Assembly: GCF_029873635.1 (NCBI RefSeq)
Contig: NC_080428.1
Coordinates: forward strand, 66,681,101-66,745,100
Direction: 5' to 3'
Length of the DNA: 64,000 bases
Origin: Malania oleifera
Lineage: Eukaryota; Streptophyta; Magnoliopsida; Santalales; Ximeniaceae
The notes beneath the pieces were generated by a model that saw only the letters and a list, made by a program, of their open reading frames with translations, was not told the origin of the DNA and ran no database searches. Positions 35,989 to 47,222 of this stretch are shown one piece after another (positions within the stretch are counted from its first letter, which is position 1; each line of letters starts with the position of its first letter). A program made the position numbers and the translations under genes.

Positions 35989-38900
35989 GTCTCCCCTCCT
36001 TACAAAAATTTCGTCCTCGAAATTTGCAATCTCTCATTCATACAACTGAACACATACACGCAACTCTAGAGAGAAACCGGTGACTACTACAATACAACCC
36101 CATCATAACACATACATACATACCCTCACTTATGGCAGAAGAATACCGTGGTTACAAACATAAACCGTCTCAGGAGTTCACAATAACGTACACTCCCAAC
36201 GACTAACCACCTATCCCAACCTAAAGTAGAGAAATATACACATACTTAGAACAACTGCGGTTACTTCCGTTGTATTTCTGTTTCCAATTCCCAAGAAGCT
36301 TCCTCAACCTCATGGTTCCGCCACAATACCCTCACTAATGGTATATCTTTGGTACGAAGCTTCTGAACTTTACAGTCCAGAACCTGAATAGGTATCTCCT
36401 CATACACTAAAGTATCCCCAATTTCCAAATCATCATAACTGATAACATGTGATGGATCCAGCACGTACCTCCTCAACATGGATACGTGAAATACATCGTG
36501 GACCCTTGAGAATGCTAGGGGTAGTGCAATCCTGTAGGCTATCGGACCCACTCGCTCAAGAACCTCGAATGTGATGTACCTCGGGCTCAGCTTGCCCTTC
36601 CTCCTAAATCTCATCACCCCTTTCATCAGAGCGATTCTCAGAAATACCTTACCCCCCACCTCGAACTCTAACTCACGACGGCGAACATCTGCATAACTCT
36701 TCTGCTAACTCTGAGCTGATTAATCCTTTCCGGATCAAACCCACCTTCTTAGATGCCTGCTGCACAAGTTCAGGTCCTAACACCTGACGTTTACCAATCT
36801 TATCCCAATACAAAGGAGATCGACATCTCCGACCATTCAAAGCCTTGAACGGTGCCGTTTCGATATTAGCCTGAAAGTTGTTGTTATAAGCGAACTTTAC
36901 TAGTGGCATAAATTGTATACAGCTACCACCAAAGTCTAACACACAAGCTCGCAACATATCTTCCAAGATCTGTATCGTCCTCTCTGACTGTCCATCAGTT
37001 TAGGGGTGGAACGCTGTACTGAAAGTAAGCTTCATCCCCAGTGCTTCCTACAAACTCGTCTAGAATTGAGAAGTAAACCTTAGATCTCGATCTGATACAA
37101 TGGACGCAAGTACCCCGTACATCTTAACTATCTCATGCACATACAAGTCAGCAAGCCTACTTAAATGATAGCTAACCTTCATCGGTATAAAGTGAGCAGA
37201 TTTCGTTAATCTACCATAATGATCACCCAGATAGCATTCTGCCCGTGAAGTGCTGGTGGCAATCTGATCACAAAATCTATGGAAATATGCTCCCATTTCC
37301 ACACCGAAATAGGCAAAGGCTGCAACGGCCCTACCGGCATCTGATATTCAGCTTTTACCTGCTGACACGTCAATCATTACTCCACAAACTAAGCAATCTG
37401 CCTCTTTAAACCAGACCACTAGAAGGTCTCGCGTAAGTCCCGATACATCTTTGTACTACCAAGATGTACCATATACGACGAACGATGTGCTTCCTCTAGA
37501 ATCATCCTTCTGATCTCATTGTTGTTCAGAACACATAGCCTGGTCCCAAACCTTAACACACCTCCCTCAGAGATGTTGAACTCCGTAGCCAATCCCTACT
37601 GTACCTTTTTCATAACCTCCACCAACTCCGCATCACTAGCCTGCGCGGCCTTTATACGTTCAAACAAAGTCGGCTGGACCACCAAACTAGTAAAGAAAGC
37701 CTGATGATCACCATGCACCAACTCTATATCTGAGCTCTCCAGATCCTGTCTGATGTGATGCTGAGCTACAACTGCAGATACAACCGTAGGTTTCGACTTC
37801 CGACTCAATGTATCAGCCACCACATTAGCTCTCCCCATGTGATAACTGATGGTGCAATCGTAGTCTTTAATCAACTCAAGCCACCGCCTCTGCCTCATAT
37901 TCAACTCCTTCTGCGTGAAGAAATACTTGAGGCTTTTGTGGTCAATAAAGATCTCGCACTGTACACCATACAAGTGGTGTCACCAGATCTTCAGTGCATA
38001 TATAACAACAGCCAACACTAAATCATGCATAGGGTAATTCTTCTCGTATTCTTTTAGTTGCCGAGAAACATATGCTATTACCCTACCCTGCTGTATAAGC
38101 ACACACCCCAGACCCTTTAGAGATGCGTCGCTATAAATCACAAACCCACCATCCCCCGAAGGAATGGTCAAAACTGGAGTAGTAACCAGTCGGTGCTTCA
38201 ACTTATGAAAACACTGCTCACAATCATTGGTCCATTCAAACTTCACCCCCTTCCTGGTCAATCGATTCAGAGGCTCAAACAGTTTAGAAAACCCTTCTAC
38301 AAACCGACGATAATAACCTGCCAGTCCTAAAAAACTCCGAACCTACTGCACACTCTTCGGCCTTACCCAGTCAACCACAGCTTCAATCTTGCTAGGATCA
38401 ACTGATATACCGTCTCGAGTCACCACATGGCCTAAGAATGCAATCTGATCCAACTAGAATTCACACTTCTTCAGTTTAGCATACAACTTCTTCTCCAGCA
38501 GAATCTGTAATACTAACCTCAGATGGTTCTCGTGCTCTTTCGAACTTCTCAAGTATACCAAAATATCATCAATGAATACCACCACGAACCGGTCTAGGTA
38601 CGCATGGAAAACCTCGTTCATAAGATCCATAAATACTGCCGGAGCATTTATCAACCCAAAAGGCATGACTAAGAACTCGTAATGGCCATATCTAGTTCGG
38701 AAAGCCATTTTTGCAACATCCTCAGATCTGACCCTCACCTTATGATACCCTGACCGTAGGTCGATCTTTGAAAAACCTACGTCCCCTGCAACTGGTTAAA
38801 GAAATCATCGATACAAGGCAAAGGGTAATGATTCTTCACAATTACCTTATTAATCTCACCGTAACCAATGCACATAAGCATCAACCCGTCCTTCTTCACA

Positions 38901-39590
38901 AACAGTACTGGAGCTCCCTAGGGCGAAACACTAGGTCGAATGAAACCCCTGTCCAGTAATTCTTGCAACTGCTCCTTCAACTCTCGAAATTCTACTGGAG
39001 CCATCCGGTACGAAACTTTAGAGATCGGTGCCTTGCCAGGTAGTAACTTTATCGCGAACTCCACCTCCCGATCCGGATATAAACCGGGTAAATCATCTAG
39101 AAACATGTCCAAAAACTCGCTGACTACCTGAATATCCTCAAGTCTTAACTCATCTCGCGGCGGTTCCTTCACATAAGGTAGGTACCCCTGACACCCGTCC
39201 AAGAGTAGCCTCCTCACCTGTGGTGCCAATAGAATCTGTGGCGTCGAAAGCACACATAACCCTATAAACTCGTACTCCTGCTCCCCAGGAGGTCTAAACA
39301 CTACCACCTTCCTACGACAGTCGATTGTAGCATAACTGGAGAACAACCAATCCATCCCCAATATAACATCGAACCCCAACATGTCGTATACCATAAGATT
39401 CGCCTGTAGCCGCCTTACTTGAATTAACACTGGGCAATATGCTAACATCCTCCTATAAAATGATATAGTCCCAGATGGTGTAGCTACAGACAATACCTCG
39501 TTCATGAGTTGGATCTCAACCCCACACAATTTAGCAAAACTCAAAGATACAAAAGAATGGGTCGCACCCAAATCAAACAAGACCATTTTT
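34226..39590 (-). mobile_element. Ty3/gypsy chromovirus fossil (Tekay/Del-like), pol to 3' LTR, minus strand
   Basis: On the minus strand, in order: aspartic protease about 39586-39290 (DLGATHSF motif near 39570), reverse transcriptase about 38980-38300 (FIDDILVY near 38580-38555), RNase H about 38260-37800, integrase about 37420-36700, chromodomain about 36440-36270, a polypurine tract (about 36003-35990) and a 3' LTR at 35988-34226. Gag and the 5' LTR are absent; homology stops at 39590. Pol keeps longer open stretches than the plus-strand neighbour, which suggests it is the younger of the two. It is broken at several points. Its LTR end abuts the truncated plus-strand element, so it probably inserted into that element. 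Confidence 0.9.
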
Positions 39591-40970
39591 TAACTATGAT
39601 GTACAATAGGATTGTTCTCAAAGCATCGGTAGAAATGAATTTGAAAATATAATAAGTAACTAAAATAATTATAATTATTTTTTTTCATTTTATACTATTT
39701 TCAATTTATATTCCTTTGCATTTTATTATTCTAATCATATTTTTTATTTATTATTTGTTTCAAGGACAGTAAAGAACATGTGTTCAATTAGGTTTTTTAA
39801 TTTGTATTAATTTTGAAAATGTTAACTAGTGCTCATTTTCAAATTTTAATTCCCATATATTTCTTGTTTTAATTTGTATTTTTAAAATTTTTCATGTCTA
39901 TAATTTTTCACAATAGCACCAAGTAATCTCCTATAAAACAAGATCATTAAAGAGTTTTTCCTCAGACATAATGATGACTAAAGTAACAAATATTGGTGTA
40001 TGAAAAAGAGTGAGATTAGTGTTGACTAATGAATGAATATGATAACTCATTTTTTTTTGTAAGAGCAAGGGATAGACTAATCGATCTATCAATTTATCTT
40101 CATCAGTAATTATGTTATAATCAACAAGTCCATGTTGTCTTGCATTTGATCTATTCTAACTTGCATATATTCACCTGACATGATATCTATAATGGTCTAA
40201 CGCGCTCAACTAAACCTAACTATTCATGAGTTTGGCATAATTTGATCTTATGTCTTTTCTCATCATTGGTTAAACAACAAGAGAAAATTTAAAAACGAAA
40301 GACACATTTTCCTTAAACAGAAGAATACAAAAAAATAATATCACGGGCCAATAGCGAATTAAGGTAAGACAAAGTAATTAGGCAACAATTAAGACTATGA
40401 GTAATGCATAGAGGTTAGCTAGACTGCTTTAACCTTTTCTTCTTGTAGGCAGCCATAGGTGTGGGGAAGAGCTAACAGTAAGTAGAAAAAGAATGAAGAG
40501 CTCCTATGGAGGCTACCCTAGGTGACTAGGTCCCCCACTCTGCCAAACAAAATAACAAATGGTACTTACTACTGTGCATGGATGTTGATTGGCTTCTAAT
40601 CCGCCATCACGTACCATTGTTCCTCATATGCTACGTCACCCCACCCTACATTTATTTATTTATTTATTTTTATGACATTAGATAATCCAATGACTTAAAT
40701 TATATTCAAATTTCTTGTAATGTTTTTTTTTTTAATAATCTGAGAACTCCAGTCAATATCGCGCGACTTTGAATACTATGGTGCGACACCAAATTCGAAG
40801 ATGAAAATCGTCCGTCCATTAACGGACTCATAGTAATTCACCGGTATAGTGTCTTAATGAATGTTAAAATTTGATATATATATTGTTGATTTACAACCTA
40901 ACAGTTTAAACTTTTAAATAAAGTGGTAATCTAACATAATATCAAAACTCTGATTATCAGGAGATCTTAG

Positions 40971-41031
40971 GGAATTGAACCTGTGACCTTATGGTTACCA
41001 AAGTCACAAGTCGCCTTTACTACTTGAATTG
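40971..41031 (-). repeat. Possible tRNA-related SINE head
   Basis: On the minus strand a box-B match GGTTCAATTCC (40981-40971) is preceded by TCAAGTAGTAAAGG (41027-41014), a degraded box A, with tRNA-like spacing. The 3' end and target duplication were not found, so this may be another tRNA-like repeat. Confidence 0.35.
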
Positions 41032-41332
41032 ACAATTATTAAATTAGGTATCAATAGAACTTTATTGTACATATATAATGATAATAATTTTTAATAAATT
41101 TTAGATATTAAGTTAATTTATTACTGAAATAATAAACATATTTGTCTGTGTTTTTTTCCAAATACTAAGATTTAATATTTATTAAAAAGTCATATTTTTC
41201 AAGACTCGAATCCCCATACATAACTAAAAAAAATTAAACCTTGATTTAATTAAATGACATGAATTCTCATTATAATAATCATCAACAAAGCGACGCCCCC
41301 ATATATTATTATTAGCTATCACCATCCAAAGC

Positions 41333-41335
<3 letters not shown>

Positions 41336-41376
<41 letters not shown>
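41336..41376. repeat. CT microsatellite
   Basis: About twenty uninterrupted CT units. Confidence 0.95.
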
Positions 41377-41380
<4 letters not shown>

Positions 41381-42216
41381 GGTACAAGACCAATACCCTG
41401 AAGCTTACTTGAGCACTTGGGTATTGTCATTCGAAAAGTGAATGGGGCATGCATCCATGATTAGAATATGCTCTTTTAATGTATTATATACTTTTATTTA
41501 TTATAAAAAATCAATGGAACAAGTCATAAATAATATTTTAGTTTTCATAAAGAAAAACATTGTTCAAGGTAACACTAATCTTAGAAGTAGGATATATTTT
41601 TCATTTAATTATTTTTTATTTTTAATTATGAATTGTGAAAAACATGAAATGTGTTTAGGTAAAAAATTATTAAAGAGTATTGCTCATGTTACATTAAAAT
41701 ATATTTTAAATGAAAAATTCAGCGTGTAACTTGTGCCTAGCCGTAACTTAAAGACTAGAATTATCTATGGAAACTAACTTTTGAAATTTAGACTTGAATA
41801 TTATGTACAAGGACTGAAGTTTTATCTACAATTTTTTTGTTTAAATTGCAGAAAAAAAAAAACAAAACTTTAATTGTGAGTTTATATAAATTTAAATGAA
41901 ATATTATATAATTAATTTTATGATATTAAAAGTAAAATAAATAAACACAAATGCTTATAATACAAGTGTACTTACTTTTATAAACTTATTATTTTTAAAA
42001 GATAAAGGAGAGTTAAAAAGGCACCCATATAAGTTAAAAATAATTTTTAATTTTAAAATTAAATTATTTATTAAAGTACTTATATGTTCATAATTTTTAA
42101 ATATTATAATCATAAGATAAATTATAAATTAAGAATACTTTCAAAAAAATAATTGAAGCAAAAGAGTTGATTAAAATGAGACAAACTTTCCCTGATGAAT
42201 AATAAAGATATACTAA

Positions 42217-42247
<31 letters not shown>

Positions 42248-42784
42248 TATTAGATAGGAACTTCAGCCACCAACAAGCCTTTCGGACCCTTGATGATGCA
42301 CCAAACCAACGGATCAGCGTCCTCCCCTAGGTTTCGCTGATCAGGATAAAGTTTGGAATGCGAACACGGCTTTCGCGCATCAGTTGAATGTTCGGTCAAT
42401 TTGACTCTCGGGACAGATCTCTATTACCATCAACGGTCCTCGCTGACTCATAGAGAACTTTCACTATTCATCGTATGATCTACGAGTTTCGAATTTGATA
42501 ATGTATAGCTTTTAAAAATAATATTTTAATAAAATATTTGGGACCATAACTTCAAATTTATGAAAATATTTAAGGTTAATCACCTCAGTCAGCTATAAAA
42601 TATGCATTAATTGTGTTTGAAAAAATGGCGTGTGGATAATGATTCAGACATTGAAATTTATCTTTATTTTCCTCCCTCCCAAACAAGAAAAAAAGAAAAC
42701 TTTTTGTTTTCTCACTTGGATATTGAAGACAATAGAAAACAAAGCAGCTGAGGTCAATAAAGACGAGCCACCTAACCCGCCCGC

Positions 42785-42935
42785 ATGCTAACGGAAAGGG
42801 CCCACGTGGGACCCACTCACATAAGTTCCTCCCCTCTTCATCGAATATTCTTCCAATCGCATCTCCCGAAGACGGTTACCGTTGGCCTCACGCCACGTGC
42901 TCACACGGATCTTATCCGCAGGACCAGATCCCGCC
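42785..42935. promoter_or_regulatory. GC-rich island with two G-boxes, upstream of the NAC gene
   Basis: In an AT-rich setting this 150-base stretch is GC-rich and holds CACGTG at 42803-42808 (in GCCCACGTGGG) and 42894-42899 (in GCCACGTGC), a CTTATCC I-box complement near 42911, and a GACGGTTACCGT MYB-type site near 42871. No transcript start can be assigned. Confidence 0.4.
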
Positions 42936-43299
42936 ACCTAAAGTTTGTAATACTACAATTAAATAATAAAATTTCTAGAATTTAAATTAAGTTACAGCAA
43001 AAACACGTAACCGAATTCGTATTACCATAGGCTTATAAAATTGAACATTTTTTTTGTTTTTAATTTATTTTTTTAGAATGTCGAACTTGCCCTTATATTA
43101 GTTATTGATTAACGTCTAATATAATTTTTTTAAAATACTCTTAATTAAATTGAAATAGCTTATATAACTCTTAATTTTATTTTTACAAATTTTCAATTTT
43201 TTAAAATTAAGAAATGTAAATCTCGCACGTTCTCAGTATTAATTAAATAAATTAAAAAATGTGGGCTTATTATATGTGGGCCCGCAACGAAAAATAAAA

Positions 43300-43620
43300 A
43301 ATGGTTCAAAATGGAGGGCTTGGCTGGTCCAATAGGAAGAGAGAAACGACGTGGCCGGATAAGAACCACGCTTCTCTCGTGCTTATCCTTTGCGGCACGG
43401 ACACGTGTCCATTTCCCAACTGCCATGGAAGGCTGCTTCCGAGGGTCCGGTTCACCGAGCGCCTCCGTTCGCGAGTCCGAGGTAAGGAACCCGTGATGGC
43501 CCCCACTCCCTCGAGTAGGAAAATCTCGCTACTCTCCCAGTCCCCACTGTACCTATTGGATAGCATCGAGCAGGGAAGAATTGCGGCCTTGTGGGGCATT
43601 CTCTGCTGATGTCATCGCAG
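43300..43620. promoter_or_regulatory. Second GC-rich island with I-box hairpin and palindromic G-box
   Basis: About 320 bases of raised GC. GGATAAG (43357-43363) and CTTATCC (43382-43388) form an inverted pair with inner CACG/CGTG arms, and GGACACGTGTCC (43399-43410) is a perfect palindrome around a G-box. The I-box plus G-box pairing is known from light- and ABA-responsive plant promoters. Overlapping open frames on both strands (about 100 codons) show no family resemblance and are probably a by-product of the GC content. Confidence 0.4.
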
Positions 43621-44609
43621 GCATGACATTGCAAATTTTATTTATGTTTTATTTTTTTTTATTACATAGGAATAGCGAGCCACTGATGCAAATTTATTTT
43701 TAAGAAATAATAAAGTGGATTATTGATCATAAATACTCTCAATTAAAAGAAATTTTTTCTTCTCGAAATGGAAATTAAAACTTGACTCGGACACGAGCGA
43801 TCGTAATAAAATTATAACGCTCAAATTTTGTTCAATTGTAACTTCAATTCAATTAAACTTGATTTAAACAAATCAAAACTTGATTAGGCGTATGAGTAAT
43901 ACTGCGAAACTCAAACTCATTTTGTTAAGATATTTGAGTAATTTGAATTCGATTCGAACTTAAATAGAATTAAAGTTGTAGAAGTAAATCTAATTTATAT
44001 AACTTCTGCAATTTGAATTAACTCATTCAATATATATTGGCTTTGTCAGTTTCAAATACATCCTAACACATTATAGAATCAGATTAAGTTAGTTAATTTG
44101 GTTGAATGAAATTGAAAGAAGAGAATCGTATTTTCCATTTGATTACTTTATTCTACAAACAAGCAAGAGGTAAACTCACAAGACGTTCCCAAATTATTAT
44201 AAAAGAAAGCCAAGAGAGGCATTTTTACCTTATAATTCAACCGTACAAGTTTCTTACTCTTCGTTAATAAATTTATTAAAAAAAAAAACATAATACTTTA
44301 AATTTTCGTGTCATTCTAACATAAACACACAGTAATAATTTCAATAAAACAATCTCATTAACAAAAATTTCAAGGGGATGGGATCACTTAAACGACAGTC
44401 CACCATCATAAATACAAATTTTTCGATAGCATCAAAAGATCTGGAAAACAAATTTTGGTCCTTTCAAAGCTTTTGGTTTGAAAATCTATTATCCATTACT
44501 TCTTCAAAATTTGACGTCACCAACATGCCCTAATTAAACTTCTATCGCCATCCAAAGTCATACTTATCCACTCCCCCACTAAAATAATGAGAAGCCCCAT
44601 CGGTGTAAC
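43621..44609. other. Intergenic, AT-rich
   Basis: Nothing recognised; distal upstream region of the NAC gene. Confidence 0.5.
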
Positions 44610-44872
44610 TCTACGCGTGTATAACCGCGAGTGAGCCAATCAGATCACGCGTGAGGCACGCTGGTCAAAGAAACAGCCAATCAAGAACATGGGAATCCCA
44701 CAAAACGACAAAACCCTTCACCAATAAAACGGCGCAGCCTCTCCTTTCCAACATTTCAAACACCCTCCCTTCGCTTGATCTCTTCCTTTCTTCCTTTCTC
44801 CCTTTCCCCTTCCCAGGAATTAGCTTTTTCCTTGATTTGTTTTTCTTCTGGGAATTCCTTGGGAATCACACA
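44610..44872 (+). promoter_or_regulatory. Proximal promoter and leader of the NAC gene
   Basis: TATAA at 44620-44624, CCAAT at 44636-44640, 44677-44681 and 44721-44725, and a long pyrimidine-rich stretch (about 44733-44825) that resembles a plant Y-patch/5' leader. The TATA is about 250 bases before the start codon, so a long leader or a TATA-less start nearer the CT stretch are both possible. Confidence 0.35.
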
Positions 44873-45935
44873 ATGGAAGGGAAAAGGAGCTCTGAACTCC
44901 CCCCCGGATTTAGATTCCACCCCACTGATGAGGAATTGATCATGTACTATCTCCGCAACCAAGCAACGTCCAGGCCGTGCCCTGTTTCCATTATCCCTGA
45001 AGTGGATATCTACAAGTTTGATCCATGGGAATTGCCTGGTTCGTTTTCCAAAGACAAATTAGTTTTGATCAATCATTGTCCGTTTCTGTTGTCACCCATT
45101 TGCTTATGTACTTTGTTGTTTTATGGATTGTAGAGAAGGCAGAGTTTGGAGAAAATGAATGGTACTTCTTCACTCCCCGTGATCGGAAGTACCCGAACGG
45201 GGCGCGACCCAATCGGGCTACCGTTTCGGGATACTGGAAGGCTACGGGGACTGATAAGGCTATCCATAGCGGGTCTAAGTATGTTGGGGTTAAGAAAGCT
45301 CTTGTTTTTTACAAGGGGAGGCCGCCGAAGGGGGTTAAGACCGATTGGATCATGCACGAGTATCGACTAAGTGACTCGAGGGCTCGACCCAACAAGCAAA
45401 ATGGGTCTATGAGGGTAAGCACTAAGCCCTTGTGAGTTGTAACCCGAAGGGGAAATGGGTTTTTGGTTCCCCTTGTTTTTAATAATGAGAGATTGACAAA
45501 CAATGGGTTGTGTATATGTGTTTTTGGTTTCAGCTGGATGACTGGGTCCTTTGTAGGATCTACAAGAAGAAGCACACAGGGAAAACCATGGAGCACAAGG
45601 AGGAAGATTCAAATGCCCAAATGGCTATGGTGAATGCCCATGACATCAGTGAGCAGCAAGTGTTGAAATTTCCAAGGACTTGTTCACTTGCTCATCTGTT
45701 GGAAATGGAGAACTTGGCACCCATTTCTCAGTTCTTAACTGATAACTCGTATAATATCTCAACCTATGATTACCAAAACATGATGGGCAATGGTGAGATT
45801 GAGCACAGAGAGGTTGAGAAACTGCAGTTTTGTGAAATCCCAAACCAATACACAGATGCAACAAAGTTCCAAGTGAATCAGACTAGTTTCCTAAACCAGG
45901 CAATATTTGTGAACCCAGTGTACCAATTTCAGTGA
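44873..45935 (+). CDS. NAP: NAC transcription factor, NAP subgroup
   Basis: Three exons, 44873-45038, 45134-45414 and 45534-45935, with GT-AG introns of 95 and 119 bp, give an intact 282-residue protein. The N-terminal NAC DNA-binding domain spans about residues 9-160: subdomain [15 protein letters not shown], then [74 protein letters not shown] and [11 protein letters not shown]. The intron positions, after WELP and before LDDW, are the classic NAC ones. The C-terminal motif [20 protein letters not shown] (194-213) matches the NAP/ANAC029 subgroup, known for promoting leaf senescence with ABA and ethylene. It is nuclear and binds CACG-core sites as a dimer. Its neighbour is CYP704B1, as in Arabidopsis. 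Orthology is inferred from motif and neighbourhood. Start is the ATG just before the NAC domain. Confidence 0.93.
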
Positions 45936-47171
45936 TCTGGTTTTGCCCTACAAGAAGCTGGGAACAGGACTGGTTAAACATGATTATTGTGGACATTATT
46001 GGCACCAAGTTGTATAAAATTGTTACCTAGGAAACATATATTGCAGAAAACTTGTGAAATAATATGGACGATCTCTCTTTTTACACACCTAAATGACCCA
46101 TACAGAGGCTTTAATGGAGAAATCTGATTTGTTGTCCTCAAGAAAGCCCATGGTAATGGACACAACTTGATATGTTTATCAAATCATACTTTGAAAGGCT
46201 CCCTTTGGTGTGTTTGGGAACAGGACTCTGCACTTTGGATTCGAAATTATGTGGATTTAAGGAAAATGTTAAACAACTTTATATTGAATTTTGTCTTTAA
46301 GTTTTACTAATTCCAAATGCAAGAGTTCAATTAAATTTGTATTACCAAACACAGCCTTCAAAAAAATCTTGTTTGACAACTATGTTGTGAATTATGAGGT
46401 GAAAATTGGGAACAAATCCTTTACTATTAGGGCATAAGCATAAGTACTATGGGGTTTCGTTTAATCAATGGCTTAGCATTAAAAGTAAACAACAGTTTTA
46501 TTAGAGTCTATTGAGATAGCACTAATGTTCACTGGTTTAATTTAATCTAATTCAATTTTTTGTTATCATTCTATCCAGGGTAGGCTAAGAAATTTATAAC
46601 TGGTCAAAAACAGACTACTACAAAGTGTAAGAGAATTGTCAAAAGACATTGTGGAGAATTTGAGTTAATCAAAAGATGCCACAAGAAGTCTGGTGGTAGC
46701 TGAAATCCCATTTGGATTGACACTGACATTTCAGGCTTCAATCAGTAATTTACCTAATTTATCGCTGCAAACGTACCATGAAGTTTGAATCAGATTTTTG
46801 TTAGTCTCAGCGGCCTCTTGATTTTTTGAGTTGGTCATACTTAACTGTACAGATATTAAAATGTCAACATCTTGGATAGTCTAATTTTATAGTCTGATAA
46901 ATAAGAATTATTCTTATATAAACTTTATCCCGACCCATGTCATGATATTTGCATACGTGTAGAGAAAATACTAGAAGCCTTCTTTGATTTTATTGGCATA
47001 TCACTCACCTCCAAGTTTAAACATATTTATATCAGAAAATTAGAATTAGGTCAAGGACACCATGAACGTGAATCCATTTTTAATCCACAACATGCAAAGA
47101 TTGTTGGAAAGGTATGGCTATTTCATTGGCTTCAACACTTACATCTCAACTGCATTTTCTCTACCAAGCTC
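45936..47171. other. Intergenic between NAC and CYP704B1
   Basis: Holds the 3' flank of the NAC gene, a MITE-like element (46205-46365) and the upstream region of CYP704B1. No other gene is seen. Confidence 0.6.
46205..46365. mobile_element. MITE-like inverted repeat, TTTGG family, copy 3
   Basis: GTGTGTTTGGGAACAGGACT on the left and ATTACCAAACACAGCC on the right are inverted ends; inner blocks (TTTGGATTCGAAATTATGTG) relate it to the copies at 20.4 and 52.3 kb. Confidence 0.55.
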
Positions 47172-47179
47172 TTTATAAG
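47172..47179 (+). promoter_or_regulatory. TATA box of CYP704B1
   Basis: TTTATAAG lies about 45 bases upstream of the first ATG, implying a short leader starting near 47205. Confidence 0.45.
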
Positions 47180-47222
47180 AAAACTCTGTCAACACATTAC
47201 ATTCCATTGATACTAATCTGAA

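Larger units (their letters stand above)
39591..42784. other. Intergenic, AT-rich, no gene
   Basis: Contains a CT microsatellite (41336-41376), a TA microsatellite (42223-42248), and a possible SINE head on the minus strand (see 40971-41031). Open frames here are AT-rich and have no recognisable domain. Confidence 0.6.

Noticed and set aside
43301-43609. Overlapping open frames of about 100 codons on both strands
   Set aside because: No recognisable domain. The frames coincide with a short GC-rich island, which lowers stop codon frequency by chance.
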